A stretch of DNA of 64,000 nucleotides, from assembly GCA_017381935.1 (NCBI GenBank), contig JAFOBG010000019.1:1-64000 (forward strand), read 5' to 3'. Position 1 is the first letter of the stretch, and each line of letters starts with the position of its first letter. This stretch comes from Alistipes sp. (lineage in GTDB: Bacteria; Bacteroidota; Bacteroidia; Bacteroidales; Rikenellaceae). Positions 8,865 to 16,208 of this stretch are shown here, piece by piece. The position numbers were made by a program, and so were the translations under genes. A model generated the notes under the pieces. It made no database searches. It was not told the origin of the DNA and saw only the letters and a program-made list of their open reading frames with translations.

Positions 8865-9025
8865 GTGCATTTGCCGTGCATTTGCCGTGATAACGCGGAT
8901 ACCTACTTCCGCTAGCGAAAAATCCCAGCAATGGCTGTACGCTTTAGTACTATCCATCGCTGGGATTTTTCGCCGAGCGTTGTATCTACTGCGTTCTGAC
9001 GACAAATGAGTGCATAGAACGAGCG
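8865..9025 (+). repeat. structured intergenic repeat, module 1, copy A
   Basis: This starts 8 bases after the hom stop and folds into one long interrupted hairpin. The central stem is perfect over 15 bp (8915-8929 with 8959-8973, GCGAAAAATCCCAGC and its complement). ATGG/CCAT and a GTAC-loop-GTAC tip sit above it. Below it the outer arms pair: CATTTGCCGTGATAACGC (8879-8896) with GCGTTCTGACGACAAATG (8991-9008), with two mismatches. The 5' arm start is duplicated in tandem (GTGCATTTGCC at 8865 and 8876). Copy B is at 26386-26537. The 533-base gap 8858-9390 holds this, a CCCCCTTT hairpin, module 2 and no gene. Confidence 0.85.
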
Positions 9026-9118
9026 GAGTGTGAACTCTGGTCTGCTTTTACTGCGTTAGCTGTACTGCGTAGCCAGGAAACCCGCTTAATCTTTGCACCC
9101 GGAGCGAAGCGACCAAGT

Positions 9119-9147
9119 CCCCCTTTGCCAAAGGGGGATTTAGGGGG
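9119..9147. repeat. CCCCCTTT-AAAGGGGG hairpin repeat between the modules
   Basis: CCCCCTTT-gcc-AAAGGGGG (9119-9137) is an 8-bp perfect hairpin followed by ATTTAGGGGG. This form recurs in intergenic DNA of unrelated bacteria. It belongs to a stretch of about 130 bases present between modules 1 and 2 in copy A and absent from copy B, so it looks like a later insertion. Confidence 0.6.
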
Positions 9148-9187
9148 AATGTCAATATTTTTGTAAAGTATTAGTATCAGTCGTGCT

Positions 9188-9297
9188 CGGATTTAGGAAA
9201 CTATCGGAGATAGCACAATAAAATAGAGCCTCGTTCAAGCGTGCTTGAGAACGAAGGCTCTATTTTTTGCAATAGCCTTTAGGCTATCCTAAATCCG
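9188..9297 (+). repeat. structured intergenic repeat, module 2, copy A (closed multibranch with terminator-like arm)
   Basis: A perfect 11-bp closing stem (CGGATTTAGGA 9188-9198 with TCCTAAATCCG 9287-9297) encloses three hairpins. These are CTATC-gga-GATAG (9201-9213); a long A-tract/T-tract hairpin with AAAATAGAGCC (9220-9230) pairing GGCTCTATTTT (9256-9266); and TAGCC-ttta-GGCTA near 9273-9286. The middle arm would act as an intrinsic terminator on either strand. The same layout with different stem sequences is at 26576-26695. It is not a tRNA: there is no T-loop or anticodon arm of proper form. Confidence 0.85.
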
Positions 9298-9390
9298 CAA
9301 CAGCCACCAACTGAAAAAAAAAGTACGATTATTTGCATTTTATCTATTAAATAGCTAACTTTGAGAAGGTTATTAGATTAAAAGTCGAGA

Positions 9391-9840
9391 ATGAAGACGT
9401 TTAGGAGAGGTTATTTTAGGTCGGGACATTTTTATGCCATTCTGCCGACGATTATCGTGACTCCGATATTGTGCTACATGCTGTCATTGGAAGATCGATA
9501 TCCGACTTGGCCTTTGTGGCTAGTTGCTGCTTTTCTGGTATTAGTGGTGATTTTGGATTTACTACGTTGTAACTATGTAACGATAACTGATACAGAGATT
9601 GCATTTATACACCCATATCTCAGAAAGTATAAAGAGGTACGATTTGAGAATATCACTCGTGTAAAGTTCGACTTGGCAAGTAGAGCTATGATGCAAGTTA
9701 TAGTATGGACACGCGATGGTGAGAGATTTAGCAAGGGCTTAGGGTTAGTTCGTTGGCAGGATATAGATAATTTGGTCGATATATTTATCAGTCACGGAAT
9801 AGAGGTTGATAAATATTGGAAAGACAAACTTAAATATTAA
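9391..9840 (+). CDS. small membrane protein, PH-like domain (unknown function)
   Basis: A 149-residue protein that I do not recognise with certainty. Two membrane segments are visible at about residues 15-30 and 40-60, with a short loop containing EDRYPTWP. They are followed by a cytoplasmic part (about 65-149) of alternating strands (NYVTITDTEIAFIHP, KEVRFENITRVKFD, MMQVIVWTRDGERF) and a closing helix. That is the pattern of bacterial PH-like domains of the YdbP/YdbS kind. It stands alone between the repeat element and a second unknown gene 42 bases downstream. Confidence 0.6.
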   Translation: MKTFRRGYFRSGHFYAILPTIIVTPILCYMLSLEDRYPTWPLWLVAAFLVLVVILDLLRCNYVTITDTEIAFIHPYLRKYKEVRFENITRVKFDLASRAMMQVIVWTRDGERFSKGLGLVRWQDIDNLVDIFISHGIEVDKYWKDKLKY

Positions 9841-9882
9841 GTAGAAGAGGGGATATATAACATTGTTTAAGTGTTGTGGGTT

Positions 9883-10629
9883 ATGAAACGATTTTCGTTG
9901 ATACTATTTGCCGTGCTGGTATGTGGCTCAATCTCTGCACAGAAGCCATCACAAACGCAAATGGATAAGTTGGTGCCGTGGACTCCGGAACTTATAAAGT
10001 TGCCGGATTGTCTGCCGTATTATAAAGCAAATGATTGCGAGGCTCAACTGCGAAAAATGCCAAAGGATTGGCAATGGGGCTTTAGTATGGGTAAGAGGGC
10101 GAAGTTGGGAGATACGCTCAAATTTGCATACTCTGTAAATAGCAAATACTCTGCCTACGACCTGCCAATAGTTGATAATTACGCCTATCGTATCACATAT
10201 AAGGACAAAGATTCAAACCTTATCAGTGCGGTTTCAAAGACTACATTACTCTTTATTAAAGACCGTAAAAGTGGCGAGATGTCGGTCTATGTAAGACTTA
10301 GTTTTGTCAAGAATCACGATACCGATTGGGTGCCGGCACTATCAGAACGGACAAAGCGTGATTATTATGAGATTTATACACTACTTTCCGGTAAAGGTAA
10401 AGAGTCTCACAGAAACTATCCGGAGGGGTTAGATGGATGGACAGACCTATGGATTGAACGCGCAGAGCATATAGATACATTCAAGAAACGCCCTGCACCA
10501 AAAGTATTCTATGCCGGAAATGGTACAGATGTGAAAGAGATGCCTTTGGGTCAGTTTGCCTGTGAACATTTTGATTATGATGGCAATGGCGTTGCCGAGT
10601 GTGTGTTGCACTATGAGTTAGGATTTTAG
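9883..10629 (+). CDS. exported protein of unknown function
   Basis: A 248-residue protein starting at ATG 9883 with a clear signal peptide (MKRFSLILFAVLVCGSISAQ, cut after Ala-Gln). A GTG at 9871 is in frame but would add four residues before the signal. The mature part is rich in aromatic residues and ends with CEHFDYDGNGVAECVLHYE. That resembles a calcium-binding D-x-D-x-N-G-x-x-E loop as in FG-GAP/VCBS or dockerin-like motifs. No enzyme family is evident. It lies 42 bases after the PH-like gene and is followed by a strong bidirectional terminator. Confidence 0.65.
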   Translation: MKRFSLILFAVLVCGSISAQKPSQTQMDKLVPWTPELIKLPDCLPYYKANDCEAQLRKMPKDWQWGFSMGKRAKLGDTLKFAYSVNSKYSAYDLPIVDNYAYRITYKDKDSNLISAVSKTTLLFIKDRKSGEMSVYVRLSFVKNHDTDWVPALSERTKRDYYEIYTLLSGKGKESHRNYPEGLDGWTDLWIERAEHIDTFKKRPAPKVFYAGNGTDVKEMPLGQFACEHFDYDGNGVAECVLHYELGF

Positions 10630-10634
10630 TCGAG

Positions 10635-10677
10635 AAATAAAAAAACTGAAAGCAGGTCGCTTTCAGTTTTTTTATTT
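10635..10677. terminator. bidirectional intrinsic terminator
   Basis: A 19-bp perfect stem (10635-10653 with 10659-10677, core ACTGAAAGC/GCTTTCAGT) has loop AGGTC and A/T tracts on both sides. It ends the plus-strand gene at 10629 and the minus-strand transporter, whose stop codon it overlaps. Confidence 0.9.
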
Positions 10678-12355
10678 ATGATAGTGCTATGAGTGCAAGT
10701 ATCTGTGCTGTAAAGATTCTCAGGAACATCGTCAGTGGATAGACCGTAGCGTAAGCGACTGCAGAACGGTCATTAGACGAAGATATGGAGTTGGCATAAG
10801 CAAGTGCCGGAGGGTCGGTCATTGCACCTGACATTAAACCCATGATAGAGAAGTAGTCGAGTTTAAATATTTTGCGAGCTATTATACCTGTGATAAGTAG
10901 TGGTAACATAGTGATAATCGCACCATATAAAATCCACCAATATCCGCCACTTGTGAGGGCTGATACAAAACCTTCGCCGGCACCAAGACCTACAGCGGCC
11001 AAGAAGAGTGAGATACCAATCTCACGAATCATCATATTGGCGCTATTTGTAGTAAAGGTAACCAACTTATAATTTGGGCCATAGCGAGCCATAAGTATCG
11101 CCACAATCAGTGGACCACCTGCAAGACCGAGCTTTACAGGCAGAGGTACACCCGGTAGCATAATAGGTATAGAGCCGAGCAGTACACCGAGGAAGATACC
11201 TATAAATATAGGTAAGAGGTTCGGGTGGTCGAGACGACGCACTGAATTACCCAGAATTGCGGCCACTTGGTCAAGGTCATTCTTACGACCCACCACCACA
11301 ACAACGTCGCCCATCTGTAGTCTAAGCTCGTATGTTGCTACCAACTCAATACCTGCACGTACAACACGAGTGATTGTAACGTTGTAGTTCTCTCGTATAT
11401 GCAGGTCGGCAATATGCTTACCGTTAATCCCCGACTTGGTAACTAAAATTCTGCGCTTCTCAAGATGTGAGGCTGAGGTCTGCCACTCCTTGTCGTCAAT
11501 CTGCACGCTCTCGCCGATTAGCGACTGTACAAGCTCTACATCACGGTTGCTTATAACTACTCTTAGAATATCGCCTTCACGAAGCTCTGTATCTCCTGAG
11601 GCAATCTGCTGCTTGTTATCTCTAATCATACGAGCCACAACAAACTTACTGCGAGTAATATGGGCAATATCCTCTATCTTTTTACCTATAATACCCTTAT
11701 TAGAGACCTTAAGGTCGATACGTACAGTCTTAGGGGCGTTACTACGCTCGGCAAGTTGCTTCTCTCTATCAAGTTTTACACGGAACAAATAGCGCACAAG
11801 AAGCATTGATACAATAATGCCTATAACACCTAACGGGTATGCCAATGCGTATGCAGATGCAAGACGGTTTGAGACTTGCGATGCTACTTCAGGATTGCTC
11901 AAAGTGTCTGTTATAGTCTGCTGTGCAGCTCCAAGACCTGGTGTATTTGTTACAGCACCTGAGAGTACGCCAATCATTGTTGTCAACTCCTCGCCTGTGA
12001 TAAGGTGTATTGTGTAACATGTTGCACAACCAAGCAGAATGATGAGTACTGCGAGCATGTTAAGAGTAACACCACCCTCCTTAAGAGATGAGAAGAAACC
12101 AGGACCGACCTGCAAGCCTATAGAATAGACAAAGAGGATAAGACCAAACTCCTTAACGAAGTGGCAAATCTGAGGGTCGATACCCAACCCGAAGTGCGAG
12201 AGCACAATACCCACAAAGAGTACCCAAGTAATACCCAACGATACTGAGCCAAACTTAATACGACCTAATAGCAGGCCGATAGCAATAGTAAGACCGAGAA
12301 TAAGCACCGAATGGGCAATAGAATTAGATGTAAAGAGATTTACTAACCAATCCAT
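10676..12355 (-). CDS. putative transporter, AspT/YidE family with two RCK_C domains
   Basis: A 559-residue inner-membrane protein of the aspartate:alanine exchanger (AspT/YidE/YbjL) family. The duplicated hydrophobic halves (residues about 1-185 and 375-559) each carry the family signature; the first has GAVTNTPGLGAAQ and the second the matching GAMTDPPALAYA. Between them lie two regulatory TrkA-C/RCK_C domains (about 200-285 and 290-370). The substrate is unknown; the family includes amino-acid exchangers but most members are uncharacterised. It is transcribed alone from the promoter at 12387-12418 and ends in the hairpin at 10635-10677. Confidence 0.88.
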   Translation of the reverse strand: MDWLVNLFTSNSIAHSVLILGLTIAIGLLLGRIKFGSVSLGITWVLFVGIVLSHFGLGIDPQICHFVKEFGLILFVYSIGLQVGPGFFSSLKEGGVTLNMLAVLIILLGCATCYTIHLITGEELTTMIGVLSGAVTNTPGLGAAQQTITDTLSNPEVASQVSNRLASAYALAYPLGVIGIIVSMLLVRYLFRVKLDREKQLAERSNAPKTVRIDLKVSNKGIIGKKIEDIAHITRSKFVVARMIRDNKQQIASGDTELREGDILRVVISNRDVELVQSLIGESVQIDDKEWQTSASHLEKRRILVTKSGINGKHIADLHIRENYNVTITRVVRAGIELVATYELRLQMGDVVVVVGRKNDLDQVAAILGNSVRRLDHPNLLPIFIGIFLGVLLGSIPIMLPGVPLPVKLGLAGGPLIVAILMARYGPNYKLVTFTTNSANMMIREIGISLFLAAVGLGAGEGFVSALTSGGYWWILYGAIITMLPLLITGIIARKIFKLDYFSIMGLMSGAMTDPPALAYANSISSSNDRSAVAYATVYPLTMFLRIFTAQILALIALS

Positions 12356-12386
12356 AGCAAATTAACCTTATTAACCAATATTGTTG

Positions 12387-12418
12387 CAAAGGTAGTATAT
12401 TATGATGATTTAGTCAAA
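12387..12418 (-). promoter_or_regulatory. promoter of the AspT/YidE-family gene
   Basis: On the minus strand, TTTG (12418-12415), a 20-base spacer and TACCTTTG (12394-12387) match the Bacteroidota TTTG-N19/20-TAnnTTTG form. The start codon at 12355 is about 25-30 bases after the predicted start site. Confidence 0.8.
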
Positions 12419-12521
12419 TATTTTATAAAAAAATTTATTAATTATCTCTTTGTTGTAAAAGAAGATTGCTTGCCCATATAACTTGAACAAGCAACCCTCT
12501 ACTTTTTGGCAGACATCCTGC

Positions 12522-12920
12522 CTACTCCTTAGCCTCAAGGATTGGCAGGTTTGCCTCTGTTGGGATATATATCACCTTATCAGGGATGTTGTTCTGCTGA
12601 CGTACCCACAGATACTGAATATAGGTTGTAGTGAGTGAACCATTCTCAATACGGATAGCCTCAGCTGCACCCTTTGCGCGTTCGATTTCAGCCTGTGCAT
12701 TGAGTTTCTCGGCCTCAAGGTTAGCCTTAGCCTCCTCGATTTTGATTTGGCGGTTTTGCTCAGCCTTTGCAAGCTCTGCTCTTCCGCTCATCTCCTGCTG
12801 CCATACGTTATACATTGGCAGTCCGAACATAAGACCAAGCACAACTGCAATACCGATAAGAGATAGTACGACAAGAGCCCAAATTGTCTGAGCAGTTGAA
12901 TTTTTTGAAGAGTTACTCAT
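12522..12920 (-). CDS. small membrane protein resembling the C-terminal part of SPFH/prohibitin proteins
   Basis: A 132-residue protein. One membrane span lies at about residues 12-33. An A/E/K-rich coiled coil follows at about 40-90, typical of the helix after the band-7 domain in prohibitin/HflK-like proteins, and then a tail with TYIQYLWVRQQ. The band-7 domain itself is absent, so this is a stub, or a small family of its own, rather than a full SPFH protein. It lies downstream of rpsU on the same strand, behind a terminator, so it may be read through or have a promoter in the 58-base gap. Function unknown. Confidence 0.7.
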   Translation of the reverse strand: MSNSSKNSTAQTIWALVVLSLIGIAVVLGLMFGLPMYNVWQQEMSGRAELAKAEQNRQIKIEEAKANLEAEKLNAQAEIERAKGAAEAIRIENGSLTTTYIQYLWVRQQNNIPDKVIYIPTEANLPILEAKE

Positions 12921-12944
12921 ATTAGTTTGGTTTTAAGAGTTATA

Positions 12945-12969
12945 AAAAAGGACTGTCAAAAGACAGCCC
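12945..12969 (-). terminator. intrinsic terminator after rpsU
   Basis: Read on the minus strand, GGGCTGTC-ttt(t)-GACAGTCC is followed by TTTTTT. The 8-bp stem includes one G-T wobble. It lies 10 bases after the rpsU stop. Confidence 0.85.
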
Positions 12970-12978
12970 TCAGATTTG

Positions 12979-13173
12979 CTATTCAGCCTCCTCACGGTGA
13001 AGTTTCTCAACATAGATTGCGTGAGCCATCTTCTCTCTCTTTGAAATTGAAGGCTTTGTGAAGTACTGACGAGCACGGAGCTCCTTAAGTACACCTGTAC
13101 GCTCATACTTACGCTTAAACTTCTTAAGGGCACGCTCGATATTCTCGCCCTCTTTAACTGGCATGATAATCAT
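12979..13173 (-). CDS. 30S ribosomal protein S21
   Basis: A 64-residue basic protein with the S21 signature (PVKEGENIERALKKFKRKYE at residues 4-23, then RARQYFTKPS). S21 binds the 3' region of 16S rRNA in the small subunit near the anti-Shine-Dalgarno site. In Bacteroidota, where Shine-Dalgarno use is rare, it helps to mask that site. The start MIIMPVKEG is the usual Bacteroidota form. It is followed by its own terminator. The 106-base gap upstream holds an A-rich leader on the coding strand. Confidence 0.97.
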   Translation of the reverse strand: MIIMPVKEGENIERALKKFKRKYERTGVLKELRARQYFTKPSISKREKMAHAIYVEKLHREEAE

Positions 13174-13279
13174 AATATTTTCTCTTTTTTTTTAGTTTGT
13201 TGTCTTAATTAATTTTGTGTCGTTTCTGATTTCTCCCCACCTAACTTGTGTGATACACTCACAGCCGACTGCTGTTTTA

Positions 13280-14377
13280 CTACTGATTTTTAAGAAGCTC
13301 TAACGGAATTGTGCCGAAATGAAGATATGGCTCAAGCTTTACTGCCTGCTCCTTGGTAAATATGTTGTCATTTACAATCTCCTCAAACGACCTCCAGCCT
13401 CCTTTCGATTTGCGTAGTTCAATAATTCTGTTTATAGCCTTCCGAGTCATATATGGATGATACTCCATACCGGAAGCGGGTGCAAAGTTAATATCAATTT
13501 TTGAAAAAACACAACTATCGCAGCAAATTTGTTTAGAAAATCGTGCAAAATTTTCATTTGTAATGCATTTAAGCTCCGAAAGTTGATCTATAGAGACATA
13601 TCCGCCAAGTAATTTGCGATATTCTATTATTGCCATAGCACTTTTAGCTCCAATACCAGGCAGTGCAACAAGAGCTGAACTGTCGGCAGAGTTTATCTCC
13701 ACTTTGCCATCATAGGGCTCCTTTTCGGGGAAGATGATATACCGTTTTAATGAGTCTGCCATCTGAGTTGTTACAGCCCAGCAGTCTGCAAGTTCTGCCA
13801 TGTTGCGAATACCCTTTGGCCCTCTATCTCTGTACTCAATCAGTCCCTCGGCTTGACGGTAGCTAAAGCCTACTTGTTGCAGATAGGCCATACCTACGGT
13901 ATCTATTCTAAACTTCTCGAAGGGGTGTGGAGTGAGTCTTGCACGTTTTTCCTCCCACTGCTTTTGGCGGACTTGACGAAGTGTATCGACAGTAGCTTGA
14001 CTTACCTTTGGTCGGCTCTTAAACTGCTCTCCAATTACTATATATGGGCGTAGCTTAAAGTACATAGAGTCTGTAACACCGTAGCAGAGCGCAAGCTCCT
14101 CTGCAATCTCAAATACTTTACCTCGTGAACGGTATTTGAGTAGTGATACGGCTGTAGATTTCTCAAATCCTAATGCGAGCAACTCTTCGTAGCTTACAGT
14201 ATTTGGGTCAAAGACAAATAGGGAGTCAGTAGCGCAGGTATTTTGTTGAAAAGCCCTTGCTCTGTCCAGAGTACGATAGTTCAGATAGTCCATAATTGTT
14301 AATGCAAGAGCTACAATAAGCATAACAATTATAAGTACTACTGCACCTATGGTCATCTGTCTCTCTTTCATTACCAC
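13280..14377 (-). CDS. membrane-anchored helix-hairpin-helix (ComEA-type) protein
   Basis: A 365-residue protein with one N-terminal membrane anchor (about residues 8-30). Four helix-hairpin-helix units follow, recognisable by repeats such as YEELLALGFEKSTA, LQQVGFSYRQAEGLIEYRDR, ALVALPGIGAKSAMAIIEYR and MTRKAINRIIELRKSKGG. These motifs bind DNA non-specifically, and in ComEA they act in DNA uptake. The anchor suggests the DNA-binding part is in the periplasm, but no other competence gene is nearby. The first seven coding bases overlap the end of the UbiD gene, so the two are probably coupled. A few residues of start ambiguity remain (MVMKERQM). Confidence 0.8.
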   Translation of the reverse strand: MVMKERQMTIGAVVLIIVMLIVALALTIMDYLNYRTLDRARAFQQNTCATDSLFVFDPNTVSYEELLALGFEKSTAVSLLKYRSRGKVFEIAEELALCYGVTDSMYFKLRPYIVIGEQFKSRPKVSQATVDTLRQVRQKQWEEKRARLTPHPFEKFRIDTVGMAYLQQVGFSYRQAEGLIEYRDRGPKGIRNMAELADCWAVTTQMADSLKRYIIFPEKEPYDGKVEINSADSSALVALPGIGAKSAMAIIEYRKLLGGYVSIDQLSELKCITNENFARFSKQICCDSCVFSKIDINFAPASGMEYHPYMTRKAINRIIELRKSKGGWRSFEEIVNDNIFTKEQAVKLEPYLHFGTIPLELLKNQ

Positions 14378-16203
14378 TCGGCTTTATCGGATAATAATAG
14401 TTTTCTATACTTCTTGGATGGAGATGGGATAAAGTGCTCAAAGCCATACTCCTCCCAACGCTTGTCAACCATCTCAATAACCTCAGTAAGCGAAGTTACT
14501 ACATTCGGGAAACGTGCAGGGGCACCCTTAGAACCAGGTACTTTAGCACGGGCATCTATTGTCATTGTTCGGTTAACAATATTAATATCCCTTTCAGGCT
14601 CTGTATTGGCAGCAGCAAGCCAAAGGAGGTCGTTAGCCTCAAAGTCAGCAGCACGGCTGTCAAAAAGGGCGATAAAGTTGCAGCAAATGCCACTGTCGAG
14701 TGCTATCTGCTCAAGGTTTACACTCTTCGTGTTGTCGGCAAAAAGGAGTAGGGTGCTCCATTTGTCAAGCAAATCTTTACGCATTGTTATACCCTCAGGA
14801 AGTGTAATGTTATCACTTACAGCTGGCGTTACACTCTGCGAACTATTGTTGGATGTTAGGTCAAGAGCAATCTTTCCACCATAGCCACATGTAGTTGTGG
14901 CGTGGTCAAGGACGTCATATATGCCTCGGCCTCGAATAACTGCTGTAGCGGGGTTGCACTCCCTTAGAAGGTGAGCTAAATGGTCGCCATTACGGACTGC
15001 GGTGTGCTCAGGTGTGATGACAAGATATTTGTTAAACATCATCTGGCCTGCGCTCCACATACCTTGAGCCACTTTGTCAACCTGTCCGAGATATCGACTC
15101 ACAATAGAGATGATTGCAATATTGTGAGACGTGCCTGCGCTCGGCATAGTCATATCTACAATCTCAGGCTGCATAACAAGACGTATAGGTGCAAGGAATA
15201 TACGCTCTGTAGCCACAGATATATAGGCATCCTCTTGTGGCGGAATACCTACTACTGTTGCAGGATAGACAGCATCTTTTCGATGTGTGATTGCCGTTAC
15301 ATGGAAAATAGGGTAGAGGTCTGTAAGAGAGTAGAAACCTGTATGGTCTCCAAAATCTCCCTCGACTGTAAGAGGCTCTGAAGGGTCAACATAACCCTCG
15401 ATAACAAAGTCGCAGTCCTCAGGAACATAGATGTCGTTTGTAATACACTTGACTAACTTTACGGGCTTACGGCGCAAAAAACCTGCAAGCAGATACTCGT
15501 CCATGTTGTCAGGCATAGGAGCCGTTGCAGCGTATGTATAGACAGGGTCGCCTCCGATTGCTACAGAGACGGGCATAATCTCGCCCTTTGCTTTGTAGCC
15601 CTCATAGTGGCGAGCTCCGGTCTTATGGCGATGCCAATGCATGCCTGTTGTGTGGTTGTCAAAGACCTGCATACGATACATTCCTACATTGCGAACTCCG
15701 CTGTCCGGGTCGAGGGTATTGACCATAGGTAGGGTTATAAAGCGACCTCCATCACATCCCCAACTCTTAAGTATAGGTAGTTTGTCAAGTGAGGCTTGCT
15801 CTCCCTTGAGGATAACCTGCTGACATGCTCCTCTACGTTTTAGCTTCTTTGGGAACCATGCTGCCACCTCGCCTAAGAGAGGGAGTAGCTTGAGTTTGTC
15901 TCCAATAGAGTCTTTAGGTGTTGTTACTTGCTTAAGCAGGCTCTCGATTCTGCTTGTAATATCTTCCGGCTTGTCAACACCAAGGGTAAGAGAGATACGA
16001 CGCTCTGAGCCCATCATATTGGTTAATACCGGAAAACCACAATCTGTATTCTCAAATAGCAGAGCCTTGCCACCATTAGGACTTTTTGCTTGACGGTCCG
16101 TAAGTTCGGCAATCTCATAAACACTCGAAACCTGAGTGCCGATGCGAATTAACTCACCGGCACTCTGAAGTGTTTCAATATATTGTTGCAGATTTTTATA
16201 CAT
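14371..16203 (-). CDS. UbiD family decarboxylase (menaquinone-type)
   Basis: A 610-residue member of the UbiD family, which uses prenylated FMN for reversible decarboxylation of aromatic or alpha,beta-unsaturated acids. Family words are visible: SEPLTVEGDFGDHTGFYS in the middle and LVMQPEIVDMTMPSAG downstream. The length fits the larger menaquinone biosynthesis decarboxylase group rather than short UbiD. The UbiX partner that makes the cofactor is not in this window. It lies 5 bases after glpT and overlaps the HhH gene by 7 bases. The exact substrate is not determined here. Confidence 0.85.
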   Translation of the reverse strand: MYKNLQQYIETLQSAGELIRIGTQVSSVYEIAELTDRQAKSPNGGKALLFENTDCGFPVLTNMMGSERRISLTLGVDKPEDITSRIESLLKQVTTPKDSIGDKLKLLPLLGEVAAWFPKKLKRRGACQQVILKGEQASLDKLPILKSWGCDGGRFITLPMVNTLDPDSGVRNVGMYRMQVFDNHTTGMHWHRHKTGARHYEGYKAKGEIMPVSVAIGGDPVYTYAATAPMPDNMDEYLLAGFLRRKPVKLVKCITNDIYVPEDCDFVIEGYVDPSEPLTVEGDFGDHTGFYSLTDLYPIFHVTAITHRKDAVYPATVVGIPPQEDAYISVATERIFLAPIRLVMQPEIVDMTMPSAGTSHNIAIISIVSRYLGQVDKVAQGMWSAGQMMFNKYLVITPEHTAVRNGDHLAHLLRECNPATAVIRGRGIYDVLDHATTTCGYGGKIALDLTSNNSSQSVTPAVSDNITLPEGITMRKDLLDKWSTLLLFADNTKSVNLEQIALDSGICCNFIALFDSRAADFEANDLLWLAAANTEPERDINIVNRTMTIDARAKVPGSKGAPARFPNVVTSLTEVIEMVDKRWEEYGFEHFIPSPSKKYRKLLLSDKAEW

Positions 16204-16208
16204 TGTCT

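Noticed and set aside
9188-9297. tRNA gene (cloverleaf-like module 2)
   Set aside because: The arms have wrong lengths, there is no T-loop GTTCAAAT-like word or anticodon arm, and the middle arm is a terminator.
8865-9297. Transposon or insertion sequence with transposase
   Set aside because: No transposase frame, no target-site duplication seen; only a structured non-coding repeat is supported.
12522-12920. Complete SPFH/prohibitin protein
   Set aside because: There is no band-7 domain before the coiled coil.
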